Shown here one piece after another: positions 15,690 to 25,749 of a stretch of 47,010 nt of DNA. How positions within the stretch are numbered: position 1 is the stretch's first letter; each line of letters begins with the position of its first letter. The DNA is from JAFGBN01 sp964394145. Its GTDB lineage: Bacteria > Chloroflexota > Dehalococcoidia > GIF9 > AB-539-J10. The stretch lies in assembly GCA_964394145.1 (NCBI GenBank), contig CAYMVL010000015.1, positions 1-47,010 on the forward strand, in the 5' to 3' direction. The notes under the pieces are model-generated. The model was given only the letters and a program-made list of their open reading frames with translations, was not told where the DNA came from and ran no database searches. The translations under genes were made by a program, and so were the position numbers.

Positions 15690-15795
15690 TATTGCTTTGC
15701 GTTATGTGCAGCAATTTTCCTCTATCCCTATTAGATCAAAGAACCTCTAGTTTAATGCCCTGAACGTAATAATTTCATTCTGTAAAGGAAGTATT

Positions 15796-18700
15796 ATGGC
15801 TGTTTCTGCAATATCCACACACGACTTAGTGAAATCCTTTGCTAAATTACCTGAGCCCATAGAGATATCTGGTCTCATACAAGTCCAGCTCAATTCCTTC
15901 CGCTGGTTTCAAGAAGAAGGCCTCAAAGAGCTATTTGAGGACATCTCCCCAATCCAAGATTATACTAATGCTGGATTAGAACTACGTTTCGTTGATTACG
16001 AGTTTCGAGAGCCACGGCACTCGCCTACGGAGTGTATTGAACGAGGCACAACATATTCTGCTCCTCTTTATGCTTCTGTTCAACTGGTAGTCAAGCAGAC
16101 CGGTGAGATCAAGCAACAGCAATTGTATTTCAGTGATTTCCCTTTGATGACAGCGACGGGTACTTTTATCATTTCTGGAACCGAAAGAGTAATAGTGAAC
16201 CAGCTCACTCACTTTCCGGGTGTCTATTTCAGTCTGGCAACGGAACCGACTACTGGTCGCGAGTTGGCCCTTGCCAAGCTTATCGCTGAACACGGAGCAT
16301 GGCTTGATTTTGACACCTCCAGCCGAGATGTAATTTCAGTCAAACTGGCAGGTAAAAGGAAGATACCCGTCACCACCCTGCTCCGCGCAGTCGGTTTCGA
16401 GGGCAATGATGAGTTACTGAGACTTTTTGAAGATGTGGACAACTCATCCGGACATGATTTTATTCGCTCAACTATGGAGCGAGATTCTTCAATTAAAAAC
16501 AGGACGGATGCTTTGCTTGACATTTATAGGAAGCTATCTTCAAGTGAAGCTCATAGCCTTGCTAGTGCCCAGACGTTATTGAACAACTTCCTGTTTAATC
16601 CCAGACGCTATAGCTTGGGTAAAGTTGGTCGCTACAAGCTCAACAAGAAGCTGGGTCTGAACATTCCTTGGGATCATACTGGTTTGACTCCCGAAGACTT
16701 AGTACAAATAGTCCGTCGTATTATTCTAATCAATAACGGAATAGAGGTTCCCGATGACATCGACCATTTGGGTAATCGCCGAGCGCAAGCAGTAGGATTT
16801 CTGATACAGAAGCAACTTCGTATCGGCTTACTTAGATTGGAGAGAGCTATTAAAGAACGCATGAGTATTCTTGGTAATGAGGTAGTCACTCCTGTCGCTT
16901 TGATTAACACTCGCCTTATAGTAGCTGCCATAAGGGAGTTTTTTAGCAGGTCTCAGCTATCTCAATTCATGGACCAAACTAATCCCCTGGCCGAGCTAAC
17001 CCACAAGCGTCGTCTTTCTGCAATGGGCCCCGGTGGGCTATCTAGAGAGCGGGCTGGATTTGAGGTTCGAGATGTACATCATTCTCACTATGGCAGGATT
17101 TGCCCCTTAGAGACACCGGAAGGGCCCAACATCGGTCTAATTGGTTCTCTAGCCACTTATGCCAAGGTTAATGAGTATGGCTTCATAGAAACTCCCTATC
17201 GCAGGATCTTACATGAAGTTCCTAACGTTATGGAACAGCTATTAGGCAGGACAACTCGAGGGGACATTATGGATGATGAAGGTAATCTTTTAGCTAAGGC
17301 GGGGACAGTAATCACAAAGCAGGTTGCTCAGAGACTATCTTCTCTCGTCACTCAAGATATTAAGATAGTGCCCTTCATCTCTGACCAAGTCTCTTATTTG
17401 ACAGCCGATGAAGAAATGCAGTACAGCATTGCCCAAGCGAATGCCCCAATCAATAAGAGAAGTGAATTCGTTGAGGACAAAATTGAAGTTAAGGAAGGTA
17501 GCAGGTATTTCAAGAAATCAATAGACGAAGTAGACTTCATAGATGTTTCGCCAAAACAGATATTTAGCGTATCCGCCTGCCTCATTCCATTTCTCGAGCA
17601 CGATGATGCTAATCGTGCTCTGATGGGCTGTAATATGCAGCGGCAAGCGGTGCCATTGTTGCGTCCCAAATCTCCGGTGGTGTCTACTGGCATGGAGAGC
17701 GAAATAGCCAAGCACAGCGGGCAGATGCTATACGCTCCCTATGATGGGATAGTGAACTCAGTAACCAGCTCGCAAATCGTAATCCAAAATGAGGAAGGTG
17801 AAGAGCAGGCATATGAGCTAAGCAAATTCCTAAGGGCTAATCAAGGCACCTGTATTAATCAACACCCCACAGTAAGCAAGGGTGATAGGGTAAGAAAGGG
17901 GCAACTGTTGGTAGATAGTTCTTCAATGGATAATGGGGAACTTGCCCTGGGGCAAAATGTCATTTGTGCCTTCATGAGCTGGCAAGGGTATAACTTTGAG
18001 GATGCTATCATTATCAGTAAGAGGCTGGTTAAGGATGATATCTACAGTTCCATACACATTGAGAAGTATAAGACGGAGGCACGCGACACTAAGCTGGGTT
18101 CTGAGGAGATTACTGCAGACATACCTGGCGTGAGTGAAGACAGTCTCTCTGCGCTTGACGAGACAGGTATCATACGTATTGGGGCTGAGGTAAGACCAGA
18201 TGATATTTTGGTCGGGAAGATCACCCCCAAGGGAGAAACAGAACCTTCAGCGGAGGAAAAATTGCTACGAGCAATTTTTGGCGAGAAAACACGTGAAGTG
18301 AAGGACAGCTCTCTTAGAATGCCGTCTGGAGAGTGGGGAAGAGTGATTAATGTCAAGGTGCTCTCCCGAGAGAACCATGATGAACTGCCTATCGGGGTGA
18401 ATAAGCTTGTACAAGTTTGGGTCGCCCAGCTACGCAAAATCTCAATCGGAGATAAAATGTCAGGGAGGCATGGTAACAAAGGCATTATTTCAATTATATT
18501 GCCTGAAGAAGACATGCCATTCTTGCCAGATGGAACACCTGTAGATGTTATTCTCAATCCGCTTGGGGTCCCATCCCGTATGAATATCGGGCAGGTTTTG
18601 GAGGCTCATTTAGGTTGGGCAGCGCACGTCCTAGGTTTCAAGGCAATTAATCCAGTTTTTGATGGGGCTGATTCTACCGATATTGAGGATGCTTTGGCTA

Positions 18701-19398
18701 GAGCATGGATGGCTTGGGAGGCGGGTGCGGTTAATCTGAACTCCGGAAACTCGGCTAACGTGGCAACTGATATGAATAAGCTCGGGGAATGGCTTTCTGA
18801 ACATGGTTTTGATATCACAGAGGTGATGGACGATAAGCGTAAGGGCGTAGCGAGAAGAGCTTCCCTGTGTCTGTGGCTTGAGGGCTTGGGCATAAATGCT
18901 CAGGATCTAAGCGACAGGGACTTGGAACAAATTGTACAGGAGGTCTATCAAAACAGAAGGATTTATCCCCCCATTTTTGGCAAGATTGAACTTCGAGACG
19001 GAAGAACTGGCGAACTGTTTGATCAGCCTGTGACTGTGGGCGAGGTGTATATGATGAAGCTAATTCATCTTGTCGGAGATAAGGTACATGCTCGTTCCAC
19101 TGGCCCGTATTCGCTTATCACACAGCAGCCTTTGGGAGGTAGAGCTCAGTTTGGAGGTCAGAGATTTGGAGAGATGGAGGTCTGGGCATTAGAAGCCTAT
19201 GGCGCAGCTCATACACTCCAAGAAATGCTCACAATAAAGTCAGATGATGTAATGGGTCGAGCCAAAGCATATGAAGCTGTTGTTAAAGGCGAGGATATCC
19301 GTCAGCTCGGTGTGCCGGAATCATCCAAAGTGTTATTTATGGAGCTACGTAGCTTAGGTTTCGCTATCGAGATGCTCAGCGCAGAAGAGGAAGCTTAA
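15796..19398 (+). CDS. rpoB: RNA polymerase beta subunit
   Basis: This is the catalytic beta subunit of RNA polymerase. It is 1200 residues long, close to the size seen in Chloroflexota and Firmicutes and without the large E. coli insertions. The rifampicin pocket is well conserved (FFSRSQLSQFMDQTNPL from 382); the equivalents of E. coli D516, H526 and S531 are D393, H403 and S408, while L533 is M410. Further signatures are GRICPLETPEGPNIGLI (from 432), GQNVICAFMSWQGYNFEDA, KISIGDKMSGRHGNKG and the C-terminal QPLGGRAQFGGQRFGEMEVWALEAYGA region, which should not be read as one unbroken motif. The ribosome site is GGAAGT before the ATG. It is followed by rpoC after 63 bases. No rplJ or rplL precedes it. 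Confidence 0.97.
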   Translation: MAVSAISTHDLVKSFAKLPEPIEISGLIQVQLNSFRWFQEEGLKELFEDISPIQDYTNAGLELRFVDYEFREPRHSPTECIERGTTYSAPLYASVQLVVKQTGEIKQQQLYFSDFPLMTATGTFIISGTERVIVNQLTHFPGVYFSLATEPTTGRELALAKLIAEHGAWLDFDTSSRDVISVKLAGKRKIPVTTLLRAVGFEGNDELLRLFEDVDNSSGHDFIRSTMERDSSIKNRTDALLDIYRKLSSSEAHSLASAQTLLNNFLFNPRRYSLGKVGRYKLNKKLGLNIPWDHTGLTPEDLVQIVRRIILINNGIEVPDDIDHLGNRRAQAVGFLIQKQLRIGLLRLERAIKERMSILGNEVVTPVALINTRLIVAAIREFFSRSQLSQFMDQTNPLAELTHKRRLSAMGPGGLSRERAGFEVRDVHHSHYGRICPLETPEGPNIGLIGSLATYAKVNEYGFIETPYRRILHEVPNVMEQLLGRTTRGDIMDDEGNLLAKAGTVITKQVAQRLSSLVTQDIKIVPFISDQVSYLTADEEMQYSIAQANAPINKRSEFVEDKIEVKEGSRYFKKSIDEVDFIDVSPKQIFSVSACLIPFLEHDDANRALMGCNMQRQAVPLLRPKSPVVSTGMESEIAKHSGQMLYAPYDGIVNSVTSSQIVIQNEEGEEQAYELSKFLRANQGTCINQHPTVSKGDRVRKGQLLVDSSSMDNGELALGQNVICAFMSWQGYNFEDAIIISKRLVKDDIYSSIHIEKYKTEARDTKLGSEEITADIPGVSEDSLSALDETGIIRIGAEVRPDDILVGKITPKGETEPSAEEKLLRAIFGEKTREVKDSSLRMPSGEWGRVINVKVLSRENHDELPIGVNKLVQVWVAQLRKISIGDKMSGRHGNKGIISIILPEEDMPFLPDGTPVDVILNPLGVPSRMNIGQVLEAHLGWAAHVLGFKAINPVFDGADSTDIEDALARAWMAWEAGAVNLNSGNSANVATDMNKLGEWLSEHGFDITEVMDDKRKGVARRASLCLWLEGLGINAQDLSDRDLEQIVQEVYQNRRIYPPIFGKIELRDGRTGELFDQPVTVGEVYMMKLIHLVGDKVHARSTGPYSLITQQPLGGRAQFGGQRFGEMEVWALEAYGAAHTLQEMLTIKSDDVMGRAKAYEAVVKGEDIRQLGVPESSKVLFMELRSLGFAIEMLSAEEEA

Positions 19399-19461
19399 CC
19401 ACTAGCGCACTGCTAGCAAAGACGAAAGCTAGAATGCAACGCAAGTTTTTGAAGGAGAATA

Positions 19462-22400
19462 ATGTCACAATTTAATGGAATCCAGGCCCTTCGAATAAGT
19501 CTCGCTTCTCCAGAACAAATAAGGAGTTGGTCTCATGGTGAAGTGACCAAAGCGGAGACCATAAATTATCGTACTTTAAAACCGGAGAGAGATGGGCTGT
19601 TCTGCGAAAGAATTTTTGGCCCAACCAAAGACTATGAATGCGCCTGTGGGAAATACAAAAAGATGAGGTACAAGGGTCTTGTTTGTGACAAATGTGGGGT
19701 TGAAGTAGCTCATTCTAGTGTACGCAGAGAGCGTCTTGGTCATATAGAGCTTGCTGCGCCAGTCACCCATATATGGTTTGTGAAATTGGTGCCCAGTCGT
19801 CTTGGGCTTCTACTGGGCCTGTCTCCACGAAATTTGGAGAGCGTCATCTATTTTGCCCGATATATTGTGACATCAGTTGACGAGGAATCCAGACGGAAGA
19901 AAATAGTCCAACTGGAGGAAGAAATTACTCAAAAGATTGCAGAGCAAGAGGAATATACGAATCTCAGGGCTCGTGAGCTGCAATCTAAAGCTGAGGCAGG
20001 GGAAGAGAATGCGATAGCAGAAGTGAACCAACTGCGTGCTAAATTTGCAGAAAAAAAAGCAGAATTTGAGGAAGAGCTGAAACAAAAGAGAGACGAGCTA
20101 GCAAGTATTCGGCAATTTAAGTTGCTCGGTGAGGAGGAATACAGGGAGCTTAAGGATAGATATAGGGATATTTTTGAGGCAGGGATGGGTGCTGAAGCCA
20201 TTCTCGAAATCTTGAAAGGAATAGATGTCGATAGTTTACATAAAGAACTTCTTGAGCAGATTGGGAGCGCCTCAGGTGAACAATATAAGAAGGTCAGTAA
20301 GCGGCTGCAATTAGTCGAAGCTCTGAAGCTTAGTGGAAATAAGCCTGAATGGATGGTTTTGACCGTTCTTCCCGTGTTACCCCCAGCCCTTCGCCCTGTA
20401 GTTCAATTGGACGGTGGCCGTTTCGTCATTAGCGACCTCAATGACCTCTATAGGCGCGTTATCAATCGTAACAATCGTCTGCGTCGTCTTATCCGCCTAG
20501 GTGCGCCACAAGTGATTATCCGAAACGAGAAGCGCATGCTACAGGAAGCTGTAGATGCCCTTATCGATAACGGGCGAAGAGGACGTGTAGTCACCACTGC
20601 CCAGAATCACGCCCTGAAATCTCTCGCAGATGTTTTAAAGGGTAAGCAAGGCCGCTTCCGCCAGAATCTCTTGGGCAAGCGTGTGGATTACAGTGGTCGC
20701 TCTGTTATCGTAGTTGGCCCCAAGCTCAAGTTCCATCAATGTGGCTTGCCTCGAAATGTGGCCCTAGAATTGTTTAAGCCTTTCGTTATGCACAAGCTTC
20801 TGAGCAGAGGTTATGCCAATAACCTAAAGAGTGCACGACGCCAAGTGGAAAAGGCCAGGCCTGAGGTTTGGGATGCACTTGACGAGGTAGTCAAGGAACG
20901 CCCCGTACTGCTTAATCGTGCCCCTACATTACATCGCCTGAGTATACAAGCCTTTGAACCTGTCTTGATCGATGGTGACGCTTTTCAGCTTCATCCCTTG
21001 GCTTGCACCGCTTTTAATGCTGATTTTGATGGTGACCAGATGGCGGTCCATGTGCCATTGTCCAAGGCAGCAGTGAAAGAGGCTAGAGAATATATGTTTA
21101 GCCCGCATAATATGCTGTTACCAAGTTGCGGGGAGCCAGTAGTTGCCCCTACTCTGGATATGGTTCTAGGTTGCTACTATCTTACCAGGACTAAGCCTGG
21201 AGCCAAAGGTGAAGGGAAACGTTTCAGTAGCATGGACGAGGCAAGGTTGGCTCACGAACTTGGTGTGATCGAACTTGGTGCTGAAATTGAAGTGCGAGAT
21301 TCTTCACTTGGCTCAGAAAGAGAGAAAATGAAGACCACGGTGGGCCGGATTCTATTCAACGATGCTTTGCCTCGGCAACTTCGTTACTATAACAAGACAA
21401 TGGATAAGGATAGCTTGAGGTCACTGGTATCTCATAGTATCAGTCTATTGGGTAATGAGACTACAGCTGCTGTTCTTGATAACCTTAAGGAGTTAGGTTT
21501 CTATTATGCAACAAAGTCAGGTATCTCTATTTCCATGAATGATATCGAAGAGCCTCCGACCAGGCCTAGTCTACTCAGAGAGGCTGAAAAGCAATCGAGC
21601 CTTTTTGCAAGTCAATTTAGCCGCGGGCTCATCACTGAAGATGAAAGGTACGAGAACACTGTCCGGGTGTGGATGGAGGCTACCGACAAAATCAGTCATG
21701 CTCTATCACAGTCATTAGATCCTTATGGCGGAATCTACATGATGGCTACTTCAGGAGCTAGGGGCAATCTCTCGCAAATCAGGCAGATGGCAGGCATACG
21801 TGGGCTAATGACCGACCCTTCTGGGAGGATAATAGACTTTCCTATCAAGTCAAGCTTCCGTGATGGATTATCAGCCATGGAGTATTTCATTTCAACTCAT
21901 GGTGCTCGTAAGGGGCTAGCAGATACTGCCTTGAGGACATCGGATAGCGGCTATCTCACGAGACGCCTTGTCGATATATCTCAAGATGTAATCGTAACGG
22001 AAGTTGATTGTGGCACTACCGAAGGAGTCTGGATATCGAGGGTGGCTGAGGATAGTACATTACCTCCATTCAGCGAGCGGATTATTGGGTATTTTGCAGC
22101 AAGTAAAATCATCGACCCGCACAGCGGAGAAGTCATAGCTGATCGTAATGAAGAAATCAACGAACAAAAGGTAAAGAGAATTATCGATTCAGGAATAGCC
22201 CAGGTGCATATTAGAGCACCTCTTACTTGTCACTCTCGATTTGGCATCTGTCAGTATTGCTACGGCCGGGAATTAGCTACGAGACAGCCAGTGAGACTTG
22301 GGACCGCTGTCGGAATCATTGCTGCGCAGAGCATTGGGGAACCAGGAACTCAGCTCACTCTGCGTACCTTCCACACAGGGGGAGTGGTTGGGCTCGATAT

Positions 22401-23352
22401 TACTACTGGCTTGCCACGAGTAGAAGAACTCTTTGAAGCTAGGATACCAAAAGGCCGCGCTATTATTTCTGAGATAGATGGTACTGTGGAGATAACCCGT
22501 ACTGACTTGGCAACTGAAGTCAAAATCGTTAGTTCTGAATTCTATCTAGATGAATACCAATTACCTGCAGGAGCAACCCTCATAGTCGATGATGGGGAGG
22601 TGGTTAGTGTAGGTACGACTCTGTTTTCGCTGCCAGAGGGGACAGATACTGCATTACCAGCGATAGCTGACGAACAATCTGCTGTAGCTAGAGTCGCAGG
22701 TCAAGTCGTCATGGGGGATGACAATCGCATTTTCATCAAATATGAGGAAAGAGAAGAGAGGGAGTGTAGCATTCCACACGGCGCGCGTTTGCTTGTTCAG
22801 ACTGGAGATAAGGTGAAAGCAGGTCAGAAAATTACCGAAGGCATCATTGACCCGCATGATATCTTGAATGTTTTAGGCAAAGAAGCGGTGCAGCAATATT
22901 TGATTGATGAAGTACAGAAGGTATACCGCTCTCAGGGAGTGAGTATACATGATAAGCACATCGCTGTCATTATTCGTCAGATGTTAAGCAGAGTAAGAAT
23001 TGTCTCCTCAGGTGACACGGCACTCTTGCCAGGTGCGCTGGTCAACCGGTTTGACTACGAAGCTGCAAATGCTGGGATACTGGCTGAGGGGGGCGAGCCA
23101 GCAACAGCACAAACCGTTATTCTGGGCATAACTAGGGCCAGCTTAAGTAAAGACAACTGGTTGGCTGCTGCTTCTTTTCAAGAGACTGGGCGGGTCCTCG
23201 TTGATGCTGCTCTTGAAGGCAGAGTAGACAAGCTTCTTGGGCTTAAGGAAAACGTTATTCTTGGCAAGCTTATACCATCTCGATCGTTGGTTGATGAAGA
23301 GGTTGAGACTTCAAGCTTACAATCTGGGATCGAGAGTTCTTCTGTGGAGTAA
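19462..23352 (+). CDS. rpoC: RNA polymerase beta-prime subunit
   Basis: This is the largest subunit of RNA polymerase, 1296 residues. The N-terminal zinc site has C60, C62, C75 and C78; the catalytic loop NADFDGD (519-525) holds the three aspartates that bind magnesium; the second zinc site has C850, C923, C930 and C933. A charged coiled-coil stretch at about 145-250, rich in E, K, Q and A, follows the N-terminal zinc site. The trigger-loop area (IAAQSIGEPGTQLTLRTF family motif) is intact. A clear GAAGGAG ribosome site precedes the ATG. It shares the rpoB promoter, and ruvB begins 13 bases after its stop. Confidence 0.97.
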   Translation: MSQFNGIQALRISLASPEQIRSWSHGEVTKAETINYRTLKPERDGLFCERIFGPTKDYECACGKYKKMRYKGLVCDKCGVEVAHSSVRRERLGHIELAAPVTHIWFVKLVPSRLGLLLGLSPRNLESVIYFARYIVTSVDEESRRKKIVQLEEEITQKIAEQEEYTNLRARELQSKAEAGEENAIAEVNQLRAKFAEKKAEFEEELKQKRDELASIRQFKLLGEEEYRELKDRYRDIFEAGMGAEAILEILKGIDVDSLHKELLEQIGSASGEQYKKVSKRLQLVEALKLSGNKPEWMVLTVLPVLPPALRPVVQLDGGRFVISDLNDLYRRVINRNNRLRRLIRLGAPQVIIRNEKRMLQEAVDALIDNGRRGRVVTTAQNHALKSLADVLKGKQGRFRQNLLGKRVDYSGRSVIVVGPKLKFHQCGLPRNVALELFKPFVMHKLLSRGYANNLKSARRQVEKARPEVWDALDEVVKERPVLLNRAPTLHRLSIQAFEPVLIDGDAFQLHPLACTAFNADFDGDQMAVHVPLSKAAVKEAREYMFSPHNMLLPSCGEPVVAPTLDMVLGCYYLTRTKPGAKGEGKRFSSMDEARLAHELGVIELGAEIEVRDSSLGSEREKMKTTVGRILFNDALPRQLRYYNKTMDKDSLRSLVSHSISLLGNETTAAVLDNLKELGFYYATKSGISISMNDIEEPPTRPSLLREAEKQSSLFASQFSRGLITEDERYENTVRVWMEATDKISHALSQSLDPYGGIYMMATSGARGNLSQIRQMAGIRGLMTDPSGRIIDFPIKSSFRDGLSAMEYFISTHGARKGLADTALRTSDSGYLTRRLVDISQDVIVTEVDCGTTEGVWISRVAEDSTLPPFSERIIGYFAASKIIDPHSGEVIADRNEEINEQKVKRIIDSGIAQVHIRAPLTCHSRFGICQYCYGRELATRQPVRLGTAVGIIAAQSIGEPGTQLTLRTFHTGGVVGLDITTGLPRVEELFEARIPKGRAIISEIDGTVEITRTDLATEVKIVSSEFYLDEYQLPAGATLIVDDGEVVSVGTTLFSLPEGTDTALPAIADEQSAVARVAGQVVMGDDNRIFIKYEEREERECSIPHGARLLVQTGDKVKAGQKITEGIIDPHDILNVLGKEAVQQYLIDEVQKVYRSQGVSIHDKHIAVIIRQMLSRVRIVSSGDTALLPGALVNRFDYEAANAGILAEGGEPATAQTVILGITRASLSKDNWLAAASFQETGRVLVDAALEGRVDKLLGLKENVILGKLIPSRSLVDEEVETSSLQSGIESSSVE

Positions 23353-23365
23353 TGAAGAGACAGAC

Positions 23366-24400
23366 ATGCGTATTGTTTCAGGAAAGCCGACAGTTGAGGA
23401 TAGCTCTATTGAGTCTAATCTTCGCCCTAAATGTCTTGACGAGTTTGTCGGCCAGGAGAGAGTTAAGGAAAATTTACAAATAGCTATCTCGGCTGCTCAA
23501 AGAAGGCATGAACCATTAGACCATGTGATTCTTTATGGCGCGCCTGGTTTAGGAAAGACTACTCTAGCCTACATCATTGCTGCTGAGATGGGGGTTAGCA
23601 TTAGAGTTAGCTCAGGACCAGCGATAGAACGTGCTGGAGACTTAGCAGCGATTCTTACAAACCTACATGAAGGTGATCTGCTTTTTATTGATGAGATTCA
23701 TAGGCTTAGCCACACTGTAGAAGAAAAGCTATACCCTGCCATGGAGGATTTTGTTTTTGACATCTTTTTAGGGAAAGGCCCGGCAGCCAGAAGTCTGCGA
23801 CTAAACTTACCCCGCTTTACTTTGGTCGGGGCTACAACCCGTCTTGCTTTAATCAGCCCTCCGCTCCGTGACAGATTCGGAGTGACTTATCACCTTGATT
23901 TCTATAATGAGGCAGCTATACAGAAGATTCTCAGCAGATCCGCAGCTATACTTAAAGTGCCAGTAGAAATTGAAGGTCTTGTTGAAATTGCTCAGCGTGC
24001 TAGGGGCACACCCCGAGTAGCGAATCGCCTCTTGAAACGTATAAGAGACTTTGCTCAGGTGATGGCAAACGGAGTGGTCACGAAAGAAGCAGCTCTGGAA
24101 GGGCTTTCAAAACTGGAGATAGATTCTGTGGGTTTGGATGACATAGACCATAGGGTGTTACGCACAATAATTAACAAATTTGATGGTGGTCCCGTAGGGC
24201 TAGAGACCATCGCTGCTTCCATTAGCGAAGACGCTGATACCATCATGGATGTTTACGAGCCGTATCTACTTCAGTTGGCCTTCTTAGACCGAACGTCTCG
24301 AGGCAGAATAGCTACTAAGCTTGCTTATGAACACTTGGGACTACCTTACAAAAAGGATGCTCAACCCCAGGCTAGTTTGTGGACTCAGAACCAAACTTAA
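23366..24400 (+). CDS. ruvB: Holliday junction branch migration helicase RuvB
   Basis: RuvB is the AAA+ motor that, with RuvA, drives branch migration during recombination repair. The 344 residues show Walker A GAPGLGKTT (58-66), Walker B FIDEIH (107-112), the sensor segment GATTR, the arginine-finger region PPLRDRFG and a C-terminal winged helix with RTSRGR. The open frame extends upstream into rpoC, but the ATG at 23366 gives the standard family N-terminus (LRPKCLDEFVGQ at 19-30) and normal length. It is placed directly behind rpoC without a visible promoter, so it should be co-transcribed. Its last 29 bases overlap the convergent membrane protein gene. ruvA and ruvC are not in the window. 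Confidence 0.95.
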   Translation: MRIVSGKPTVEDSSIESNLRPKCLDEFVGQERVKENLQIAISAAQRRHEPLDHVILYGAPGLGKTTLAYIIAAEMGVSIRVSSGPAIERAGDLAAILTNLHEGDLLFIDEIHRLSHTVEEKLYPAMEDFVFDIFLGKGPAARSLRLNLPRFTLVGATTRLALISPPLRDRFGVTYHLDFYNEAAIQKILSRSAAILKVPVEIEGLVEIAQRARGTPRVANRLLKRIRDFAQVMANGVVTKEAALEGLSKLEIDSVGLDDIDHRVLRTIINKFDGGPVGLETIAASISEDADTIMDVYEPYLLQLAFLDRTSRGRIATKLAYEHLGLPYKKDAQPQASLWTQNQT

Positions 24401-25310
24401 TCCTTGTGTATTTATATCCCCTACCCTGAATCCAGCTTGGAATGAAGAGAGCAACCAGGGACAAGACCAACAATAGCCAACCCCAGACTGGAATTGTTCC
24501 TGCGTTTACCACAGCTACCGAGACTGAAATTGCAGTAGGAGGAACGAGCAAGCCAATAATTTTGTACCTGCGGGGCTTGATACGGATAAACGTAATAGTT
24601 GCTGCAGCTAAAACGAGAAAACTAGTGACTATCCACGGAATCTTTGTCTGCAAGCCAACCATCCATATGTCATTCATTAATAAGAACTGATTCCCTACGC
24701 CTAGCGATAACAACCAACTGAATATCACGGGAATAGGAGCTAGCATCAGTGAAGTGTATAGCCAGTCTCGTCTAGCAGTCTGTATCACTATATAAACAAT
24801 AATGGCTAGAGCTAGAGGTATATAGATAAGAGCAGCCACTACCCAACCCCAACCCTGAGGAAGGAAAACTAGTAACATGCCCGTGACCATTACCGGCAGT
24901 AGGTAATATCCCAGCCACGGAAAGAGCCATATCGGCTTACCTTTAAGCCAACCGTAAACTGCTAATGCAACGATTGTCGCCATTGAAGTTGATAAACAGA
25001 AGATATTTTGCCAATAGTACGAAGCGAAGAGCAAAGCTACCATAAAGTGAGGCAAAGCAGTGAACAGCGCTTCCTGCCAGTTGCCCTGTGCATATGTGTC
25101 GTAGACCTGTTCAGCAACTAGCTCTGGAGGGCCAAACACTTGCGTGGCAATTCTATCTGCTTCTTCTTTGCTAACCCCTTTATCTTCTAGCTCTTGGCTT
25201 CTATCTTGTAGGTGTGTATAGAGTTCTCGTGCCACGTCATCTTTGATAGCCGAGTCGATATTGAGGGAAGCCCTGAAGTCATTCAAATAACGGCTTATAC
25301 TATTTCTCAT
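24372..25310 (-). CDS. membrane protein with HAAS/permease-prefix N-terminal domain
   Basis: The 312-residue protein begins with a soluble alpha-helical region of about 75 residues (SAIKDDVARELYTHLQDRS, then EEADRIATQVFGPPELVA), the pattern of the HAAS or permease-prefix domain typically found in partners of PadR regulators. Seven or eight hydrophobic helices follow (about 85-300). No catalytic motif is visible, and the function is unknown; in related pairs a role in membrane-stress sensing has been proposed. It lies 19 bases downstream of padR and is surely co-transcribed with it. Its 3' end overlaps ruvB by 29 bases on the opposite strand. Confidence 0.75.
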   Translation of the reverse strand: MRNSISRYLNDFRASLNIDSAIKDDVARELYTHLQDRSQELEDKGVSKEEADRIATQVFGPPELVAEQVYDTYAQGNWQEALFTALPHFMVALLFASYYWQNIFCLSTSMATIVALAVYGWLKGKPIWLFPWLGYYLLPVMVTGMLLVFLPQGWGWVVAALIYIPLALAIIVYIVIQTARRDWLYTSLMLAPIPVIFSWLLSLGVGNQFLLMNDIWMVGLQTKIPWIVTSFLVLAAATITFIRIKPRRYKIIGLLVPPTAISVSVAVVNAGTIPVWGWLLLVLSLVALFIPSWIQGRGYKYTRIKFGSESTN

Positions 25311-25329
25311 ACTGGTACTGACCGTGGTA

Positions 25330-25665
25330 CTAAATCGGTTCCAGCTGTGTAATAGCTGTAACTGCGGCTGAAAAATCGTGCCATATAGCCAGCCTGTTAG
25401 CTAACGCCTGCTGTCCCTCCTTAGTTATGTAATAGTACCGCCTTTGTTGCCCATTAGTTAGCGTTTGCCATTTGCCCTTGATCAGTTTGTCTTTCTCTAG
25501 GCGATGGAGAGCGGGGTAAAGTGTGCCTTCCTTAAATTGAAAATACCCGTCACTTCTTTTCTCCAGCTCTTTTACAATTTGGTAACCATATGTAGGCCGG
25601 GAATTAATCAGGCAAAGCAGCAAAGAGTCAGTGTTTCCCTTAAGCAACTCACGCCCATAATTCAT
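25330..25665 (-). CDS. PadR-family transcriptional regulator
   Basis: The 111-residue product is a short PadR-like repressor (subfamily without a long C-terminal helix). The winged helix spans about 10-90, with LLCLINSRPTYGYQIVKELE at about 16-35 and the hallmark EGTLYPALHRLEK (41-53) followed by the RRYYYIT wing. Such proteins usually repress themselves and the next gene in response to a small molecule or membrane stress. It has its own promoter at 25704-25732 and leads a two-gene operon with the HAAS-domain membrane protein. Confidence 0.9.
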   Translation of the reverse strand: MNYGRELLKGNTDSLLLCLINSRPTYGYQIVKELEKRSDGYFQFKEGTLYPALHRLEKDKLIKGKWQTLTNGQQRRYYYITKEGQQALANRLAIWHDFSAAVTAITQLEPI

Positions 25666-25703
25666 CTCTCACACCTCTCTGGCACCGTATTCCTTCTTAT
25701 TCT

Positions 25704-25732
25704 AAAATAACACTCTCTGATTCGATTGTCAA
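25704..25732 (-). promoter_or_regulatory. promoter of the padR operon
   Basis: On the minus strand a perfect TTGACA (25727-25732) is followed after 17 bases by TATTTT (25704-25709). Transcription would start near 25697, about 32 bases upstream of the padR ATG. A PadR operator may lie here, but no clear palindrome stands out. Confidence 0.5.
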
Positions 25733-25749
25733 TGTGCTGTGGTGGCTGA

